Assembly (NCBI RefSeq): GCF_014203045.1
Contig: NZ_JACHIF010000001.1
Coordinates: 930,001-994,000 of the forward strand
Direction: 5' to 3'
Source: Prosthecobacter dejongeii
Lineage (GTDB): Bacteria > Verrucomicrobiota > Verrucomicrobiia > Verrucomicrobiales > Verrucomicrobiaceae
Length of the DNA: 64,000 nt
Shown: piece after piece, positions 59,425-64,000 of the stretch
How the letters are laid out: the number at the start of each line of letters is the position of its first letter
How positions within the stretch are numbered: the stretch's first letter is position 1
Made by a program: the position numbers and the translations under genes
Notes under the pieces: model-generated
Database searches by the model: none
What the model was told of the DNA's origin: nothing
The model's input: the letters and a program-made list of their open reading frames with translations, nothing else

Positions 59425-61245
59425 TCACTTATCCTGCGAAAGAATAGCCGCAGAGTATCCCCCTAAGGCAAGATGAATGCTGAAAGGATACCCCTCCCAT
59501 TCTCCCTCCGTGGCCTCGGCATCCAGGCAGGGGTGACCTCCCAGATCGTGCCCATAGACCTGGGCGTCACTGTGGAAACGCACCTTCCAGCAGCCTGCGT
59601 TTGGCACGCCCACACGCACATCATCTGCAGCGGTATGACTCAGATTTAAAATGACGAGCACGTCATCTCCCGCCCCTCCCTCGCGCCAGCGACGGAAGCC
59701 CAGAACCTTACGCTCATGCTCCACATGATGCACATGCACGTGCTGACCTGTGAGCCCCGCAGTGTTACCCCCCAGGTTTCTACGCAGACCAGCGAGATCT
59801 CGGTATAGAGCTAGTACGCCTTTGAAATCCTCAGGCCGCGACCAGTCAAGGGGCACATCGTCACGGAACCATTCATCTGTGAGGAACTCCTGCCCCTGAA
59901 AAATCATGGGGATGCCTGGCGCGGTATAGACCAAAGCCGCAGCGAGGTTTGACCGCTGTCTTGCAGGCAGCGCACCCGCATCATCCGGGGAGATTTCCGT
60001 GGGCAGGCGCGCTTTTCCATTGGCCACCTCATCATGTGACTCGCTGTAAATCACACGCTTGAAGACATCGCCATCAAAGCAGCAGGTCAGAGCTGTTTGA
60101 ATGGCTTCCAACCGCCGATGTTCATCAGCTGTCTGGATCATCACATCGCGCACAGGATGTACAAAAGCCGCATTCCACTGTGAGCGAAAGCCTGCCCCCC
60201 CTGCGCCTGTGCCTTTGACTAGCCATTCGCTGTCACGCAGATCTTCCGCGATGGTGATGGCATCTGGATACTGCGCGTGGATCTCGTCATTCACCCACTG
60301 CATCAGGCCCCATCCCTCAGAAAGATCATCGTCTGGGTGACCAGGATTGCCTTGGCAACTGCGGATGAAAACCGTCATGTCCCAGCGCAGGCCGTCCACA
60401 CCGTATTCTTCAAACCACATCAGCGCATTGTCGCGAATGTAGGTGCGCACCTCACCCCGCCCGTAATCAGGCCGGGTGTCTCCCCATGGCGTGCTGGAGC
60501 GGTGGTCGTTGTAAAAGTAGATACCGCCTTTGTCGTTTTCAGACCAGCCATCGAACTGCCAGAGGCCGAGATCTGAGGGCCCAAAGTGATTGTACACCAC
60601 ATCCATGATGACCGCGATGCCATGAGCGTGTGCGGCTTTGACGAAAGCGAGCAATCCTTGAGGTCCCCCGTAGGCAGACTCCACAGCAAAGGGACTGGCG
60701 GGATTGTATCCCCAAGAAAGATCTCCCGCAAACTCTGCTACAGGCATCACCTCGATCGCATTGATGCCCAAGCTTTTCAAATAAGGCATCTTCTCCACCG
60801 CGCTCGCAAAGGTACCATGATTGGCACCTTCAGGCACATTGAATGACCCCACATGCATTTCATAAATGACCAAGTCATTCATGTTGGGCGCGGTAAAGGC
60901 AGGACCTGCCTCTTCCGGTTTAGGCTTCCACACCAGGGTATTGCCCACCGAGTTTTCCATAGCTCGCCCGCGTGGATCTGGCCGGGTAAATTCCTGCTCA
61001 CCATTCCGGATGTGGTAGAGGTAACCTTGGCCCTCCTCAGCCACATCCACCATGGTGAACCATGTGTCCCCATCCTCACGCTGCATGGGGTGTGCCGCAG
61101 GGTCCCAATTATTAAAAAGCCCCACCACTGAAACACTTTCTGCATGGGGTGCCCACACACGAAAAGCCACGCCTTTAGGCTGCACCATGCAGCCCATACC
61201 AGGGATGACGTGAATTTTTTCCAAGGCTTTTTTGCGATCGCTCAT
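59425..61245 (-). CDS. glgB: GH13 1,4-alpha-glucan branching enzyme-like protein
   Basis: The 606-residue protein has an N-terminal CBM48-like domain (VAFRVWAPHAESVSVVGLFNNWDPAAHPM) and a GH13 barrel: DVVYNHFG, the nucleophile in GVDGLRWDMT, acid/base in AITIAEDL, and the Asp in YSESHDEV. A C-terminal beta domain follows. The closest function is glycogen branching; the AEDL context differs slightly from classical GlgB (AEES), so a related trehalose/alpha-glucan activity is possible. From ATG 61245; a 25-codon upstream extension is not family-like. Confidence 0.85.
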   Translation of the reverse strand: MSDRKKALEKIHVIPGMGCMVQPKGVAFRVWAPHAESVSVVGLFNNWDPAAHPMQREDGDTWFTMVDVAEEGQGYLYHIRNGEQEFTRPDPRGRAMENSVGNTLVWKPKPEEAGPAFTAPNMNDLVIYEMHVGSFNVPEGANHGTFASAVEKMPYLKSLGINAIEVMPVAEFAGDLSWGYNPASPFAVESAYGGPQGLLAFVKAAHAHGIAVIMDVVYNHFGPSDLGLWQFDGWSENDKGGIYFYNDHRSSTPWGDTRPDYGRGEVRTYIRDNALMWFEEYGVDGLRWDMTVFIRSCQGNPGHPDDDLSEGWGLMQWVNDEIHAQYPDAITIAEDLRDSEWLVKGTGAGGAGFRSQWNAAFVHPVRDVMIQTADEHRRLEAIQTALTCCFDGDVFKRVIYSESHDEVANGKARLPTEISPDDAGALPARQRSNLAAALVYTAPGIPMIFQGQEFLTDEWFRDDVPLDWSRPEDFKGVLALYRDLAGLRRNLGGNTAGLTGQHVHVHHVEHERKVLGFRRWREGGAGDDVLVILNLSHTAADDVRVGVPNAGCWKVRFHSDAQVYGHDLGGHPCLDAEATEGEWEGYPFSIHLALGGYSAAILSQDK

Positions 61246-61303
61246 GAGGATTGGATTAGGCGGGAATGAATCAATGATTGTGAACTGCGGCGACTCAAGG
61301 GGG

Positions 61304-61558
61304 TTACTTCCGTCCGGCAATGACGCGATAAATCATCAGCAGAACCAGAGAGCCAAGAATGGCAATGCCTAGCCCTCGCAGATCAAACTGTTCCACCGAG
61401 CCAAAGCCTAGCTGGGTGCCGATCCAGCCGCCCACGGAGGCCCCGACCACGCCCAGAATGATGGTGAGAAAACAGCCGCCAGGGTCTTTGCCTGGCATGA
61501 GAAACTTAGCGATACCGCCCGCAAGCAGGCCGAGGATGATCCAAGAAATGAAGCCCAT
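61304..61558 (-). CDS. GlsB/YeaQ/YmgE-family membrane protein
   Basis: The 84-residue protein has three hydrophobic segments with the family pattern GFISWIILGLLAGGIAKFLMPGKDPGGCFLTIILGVVGASVGGWIGTQLG. These small inner-membrane proteins are induced in stress in several bacteria, with unknown mechanism. It stands alone, upstream of the GH13 gene on the same strand with a 58-base gap. Confidence 0.88.
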   Translation of the reverse strand: MGFISWIILGLLAGGIAKFLMPGKDPGGCFLTIILGVVGASVGGWIGTQLGFGSVEQFDLRGLGIAILGSLVLLMIYRVIAGRK

Positions 61559-61595
61559 AATATGATGTATATAAGTTTGTTAGACTGAAAAACAA

Positions 61596-61639
61596 AACAG
61601 GCTGGCTGAGCCGTGGAGGAAGGAGCTAGCCAGCCTGTT
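61596..61639 (-). terminator. Intrinsic terminator of the small lipoprotein gene
   Basis: AACAGGCTGGCT (61596-61607) pairs perfectly with AGCCAGCCTGTT (61628-61639). On the minus strand the stem is followed by TTGTTTTT (61595-61588), so it has the form of an intrinsic terminator for transcription coming from the lipoprotein gene 21 bases upstream of it. Confidence 0.75.
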
Positions 61640-61660
61640 GTCGGGGGGAAAGACTGCGAA

Positions 61661-61837
61661 TTATTCCGTCACTTTTTCCACAGCGTCACGGATGCCTTCC
61701 GCAGGACGTGCGTCGAGAGCATCGTCAATTTTGTCGCCCACTTTAGCAGCTGGGCCTTTTTCTTCTTTGCAGCTCACTGCGATCATGGTGAGGGCGGAGG
61801 CAGCAACGGTGAGTGTCAGGATGCGAATGAGTTTCAT
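61661..61837 (-). CDS. Small lipoprotein, 58 residues
   Basis: From ATG 61837 the protein has a hydrophobic signal (MKLIRILTLTVAASALTMIAVSC) with a lipobox ending at Cys23, followed by a charged helix of 35 residues (KVGDKIDDALDARPAEGIRDAVEKVTE). This resembles small lipid-anchored periplasmic proteins. A strong intrinsic terminator follows the gene. The function is unknown. Confidence 0.75.
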   Translation of the reverse strand: MKLIRILTLTVAASALTMIAVSCKEEKGPAAKVGDKIDDALDARPAEGIRDAVEKVTE

Positions 61838-62102
61838 GGTAGTCGTTGAGTTGATGTTAAACAAAAGGTGTTAAAGCACCGTGATTCAGATCTAGTGCAC
61901 TGGCCATGCCACGATTTTTAGCACTCTCCAAAAGTGTTCATTTTCAATGCATTAGCATAGTATATCCCACGTATAATCAGCATGCATCAGGCGTTCTGCC
62001 CGTCTGTCAAAATGCATTTTCTTGCCGATTGCATGGTGTTTAGCCAAAAGAATTTCAACATCCATGCTTTACATAGTGTAGTTTTCACACTTTCATAGAG
62101 CC

Positions 62103-62792
62103 ATGAAACACACGTATGAATACCCACGCGCTGCTCTTACCGTGGACTGTGTTGTTTTCGGCTTTGATGCTGCAGAACTCCAAGTGCTGCTCATTGAACG
62201 TGGGATCTCTCCTTTCAAAGGCCAGTGGGCCCTGCCTGGTGGCTTTGTGCGTGTGGATGAAACCCTCGATGAAGCCGCACGTCGGGAGCTCCTGGAAGAG
62301 ACGGGCTTAGAAAAACTCTTTCTCGAACAACTCTACACTTTTAGTTCGGTGAACCGCGACCCTCGCGAGCGAGTCATCAGCGTGGCCTATTATGCCCTGA
62401 CCAAGCCTACCTACCACCGTACTCAGGCCACCACCGATGCCGCCGATGCCCAGTGGTTCTCCGTCCGTCACATCCCTGCCCTCGCCTTTGACCATGCCGA
62501 TATCCTAGCCACAGCCCTGCAACGACTGCGCGGCAAGCTCCGCTACGAGCCCATCGGCTTTGAACTGCTGCCCCCCAAGTTCACCCTCAGCCACCTCCAA
62601 CAGCTCTACGAGGCCGTGCTCGGCACTGAATTGGACAAGCGCAACTTTCGCAAAAAAGTCCTCAGCTACGACCTCCTCCTCCCCCTGGACGAAACCCACC
62701 GCGAAGGCGCCCACCGCCCCGCTCAACTCTTCCGCTTCGATCCCGTGCGTTACGAGAAACTCAAGAAAAAGGGATTCCACTTTGAATTATGA
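62103..62792 (+). CDS. NrtR-like transcriptional regulator with an intact Nudix domain
   Basis: The 229-residue protein has an N-terminal Nudix domain with the complete box [23 protein letters not shown] (47-69): Gly47, Glu53, Arg61-Glu62, Glu65-Glu66, Gly68. A C-terminal winged helix-turn-helix follows ([29 protein letters not shown]). NrtR proteins bind ADP-ribose and repress NAD genes, and those with an intact Nudix box can also hydrolyse it. It precedes a phosphatase-like gene and an ADP-ribosylglycohydrolase on the same strand. Regulator or pure hydrolase is undecided. Confidence 0.85.
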   Translation: MKHTYEYPRAALTVDCVVFGFDAAELQVLLIERGISPFKGQWALPGGFVRVDETLDEAARRELLEETGLEKLFLEQLYTFSSVNRDPRERVISVAYYALTKPTYHRTQATTDAADAQWFSVRHIPALAFDHADILATALQRLRGKLRYEPIGFELLPPKFTLSHLQQLYEAVLGTELDKRNFRKKVLSYDLLLPLDETHREGAHRPAQLFRFDPVRYEKLKKKGFHFEL

Positions 62793-62928
62793 ATTCCTCT
62801 CCAAATGGCAGTCCCGACGTTAGCAGCTTCCAAACATTGAGCTGAACGGAAAGGCCTCAATCTCCTTGGCCTCGCCCTCATGGAAGTCCGGGAATATCTA
62901 AATCAAAAATTAACCCCCCGAGCCCTTT

Positions 62929-63480
62929 ATGAACACCCGCCTTCTCCGCCAACTCCCCTTCACCCGCAGCTACTGGGTTGTCCCAGGCAAACTCCTGGCC
63001 GGTTTCTATCCCGGTGACCGCGACCCTTACGTGGCCAATTCGAAACTGACTTCGCTATTCGATTTCGGGGTTTCGCACATCATCAATCTCATGCAGGAGG
63101 ACGAGTGCGACCACACCCGCCAGCGGACCTTTGTGGACTACAGCCCAGCCTGGTACGCGCTCGGCCGCACCCGCAGCCAGCCGGTCACTTGGGAGAATCA
63201 GCCCATCCGCGATCTTGGCATCCCCACCGTCACGCAGATGATTGAGACTCTGGATTCCATTGATGCCGTGCTTGCTGAAGGACGCACCGCCTATGTTCAC
63301 TGCTGGGGTGGGAAAGGACGCACAGGCACCGTCATAGGCTGTTGGCTAGCCCGCCACGGAGAGCCTGATCCCCTCCAAAAGCTGCATCAACTCACCGCTC
63401 ATGCCCGTGCCTATTTCCCCGTCATACCGGAAACCGCCCGGCAGCAAACTTTCGTCACGGATTGGAAACGCCATCAATGA
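62929..63480 (+). CDS. Dual-specificity/protein-tyrosine phosphatase-like protein
   Basis: The 183-residue protein has the catalytic HCxxGxxR pattern as VHCWGGKGRTGTVIGC: Cys125 and Arg131 with the phosphate loop between them. Asp95 in RDLGIPTV is a candidate general acid. Such small cytoplasmic phosphatases act on phosphotyrosine, phosphoinositides or nucleotide-sugar phosphates. It overlaps the ADP-ribosylglycohydrolase gene by four bases, so a shared role in ADP-ribose or ADP-ribosyl-phosphate turnover is plausible, although inferred. Confidence 0.85.
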   Translation: MNTRLLRQLPFTRSYWVVPGKLLAGFYPGDRDPYVANSKLTSLFDFGVSHIINLMQEDECDHTRQRTFVDYSPAWYALGRTRSQPVTWENQPIRDLGIPTVTQMIETLDSIDAVLAEGRTAYVHCWGGKGRTGTVIGCWLARHGEPDPLQKLHQLTAHARAYFPVIPETARQQTFVTDWKRHQ

Positions 63481-64000
63481 ACGCCCAAACTAACCAACAA
63501 CGCTTTCTCGGCGGCCTTTACGGATCGCTCGTCGGCGATGCCCTCGGAGTGCCCGTGGAATTCAAACCGCGAGCCGACCGTGTGGCAGATCCTGTGACGG
63601 GCATGCGAGACTATGGCACCCACGGCCAGCCTGCAGGCACGTGGTCGGATGATGGAGCCCTGCTCCTCTGCTCCGTCGAAAGCTTGGTGGAAAAAGGTTT
63701 CGATACCGAGGACATGGGGGCTCGTTTTGTGCGCTGGTGCAACCTCGGGCACTGGACCGCTCATGGAACCGTTTTTGATATCGGCATCGCCACTCGAAAG
63801 GCCTTGCTACTCATTGAGCAAGGTTGCCCCGCTGAGCTGGCAGGTGGCCAGGATCAGTATGACAATGGCAACGGTTCCCTCATGCGCATTCTGCCCGTGG
63901 CCCTGGCTTTTCACCTCAAGGACGAAACTCTCTTTTGCAGCCATTTGGATAGAGCCTCTGCCATCACACACGGTCATCAACGCTCCCAAATGGCCTGTGT
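63477..64000 (+). CDS. ADP-ribosylglycohydrolase family protein, partial at window end
   Basis: The frame is open to the last base; 174 residues are visible. The DraG/ADPRH core is seen: FLGGLYGSLVGDALGVPVEF (10-29), the metal-binding GTWSDDGALLLCS (54-66), RFVRWCNLGHWTAHGTVFDIG, and NGNGSLMRILPVAL. Such enzymes remove ADP-ribose from proteins or other acceptors. It is translationally coupled to the phosphatase gene. The metal-binding residues at the C-terminus lie beyond the window. Confidence 0.92.
   Translation, partial: MNAQTNQQRFLGGLYGSLVGDALGVPVEFKPRADRVADPVTGMRDYGTHGQPAGTWSDDGALLLCSVESLVEKGFDTEDMGARFVRWCNLGHWTAHGTVFDIGIATRKALLLIEQGCPAELAGGQDQYDNGNGSLMRILPVALAFHLKDETLFCSHLDRASAITHGHQRSQMAC

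Noticed and set aside
62075-62091. AGTGT-N7-ACACT as an operator for the NrtR-like regulator
   Set aside because: Five-base arms are too short to distinguish from chance and no second site was found; NrtR sites vary too much between lineages for recognition by eye.

Overview
The window looks like a chromosomal segment of a free-living verrucomicrobium, probably Verrucomicrobiaceae or Prosthecobacter-like. It carries a DUF1549/DUF1553 + DUF1501 gene pair, Hanks-type Ser/Thr kinases and an FHA protein. It also has Gram-negative envelope genes (lpxK, a heptosyltransferase-like gene, an O-antigen ligase-like gene) and a TGTTC-N4-GAACA palindrome in front of recA, the LexA-box form reported for Verrucomicrobia. 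I see no rRNA, tRNA, CRISPR, prophage or transposase gene.

Layout. 1-7.2 kb: end of a PSD1 gene and its DUF1501 partner, two tiny lipoproteins, then a regulatory patch (Ser/Thr kinase fused to a receiver domain, diverging from a GAF protein overlapping an intracellular subtilase, followed by an ECF-like sigma factor with a small partner). 7.2-20 kb: a CLC-F-type fluoride exporter, recA, an O-antigen ligase-like protein, a BrnT/BrnA-like toxin-antitoxin pair, glyoxalase I, xylulokinase, a NagA-like deacetylase, an oxidoreductase and an FHA protein. 20-28.7 kb: ABC transporter + panC overlapping operon, two RraB-type genes (one frameshifted at a G7 run), a 1000-residue TPR protein and nadB. 28.7-30.1 kb: a small accessory segment with a PIN toxin/antitoxin pair, bounded by 30-bp inverted repeats. 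30-46 kb: lpxK-fdhD, a DUF3467 protein, an enolase-superfamily enzyme, an ankyrin/L,D-transpeptidase, hemC, a membrane kinase with a PUR-type protein, heptosyltransferase, metallophosphoesterase, bioD, a beta-helix protein and tyrS. 46-64 kb: methyltransferase, a sulfur amino-acid PLP enzyme, AraC/MFS pair, the scar of a deleted PSD1/DUF1501 pair, pectate lyase-like protein, BlaI/M56 pair with a visible tandem operator, a two-component system, a GH13 branching-type enzyme, stress proteins, and a Nudix/NrtR-like regulator ahead of a tyrosine-phosphatase-like protein and an ADP-ribosylglycohydrolase that runs off the window.

The most unusual content is structural. There is a 168-bp palindromic element with matching 27-bp ends, with a related element beside recA. 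A second hairpin repeat occurs in inverted orientation around the toxin-antitoxin segment. A CAGTGTTCAGT-type inverted repeat lies in frame inside fdhD, and a homopolymer frameshift splits a DUF695-RraB fusion. The M56 peptidase also appears to end in an ExbD/TolR-like domain behind a repetitive charged linker.
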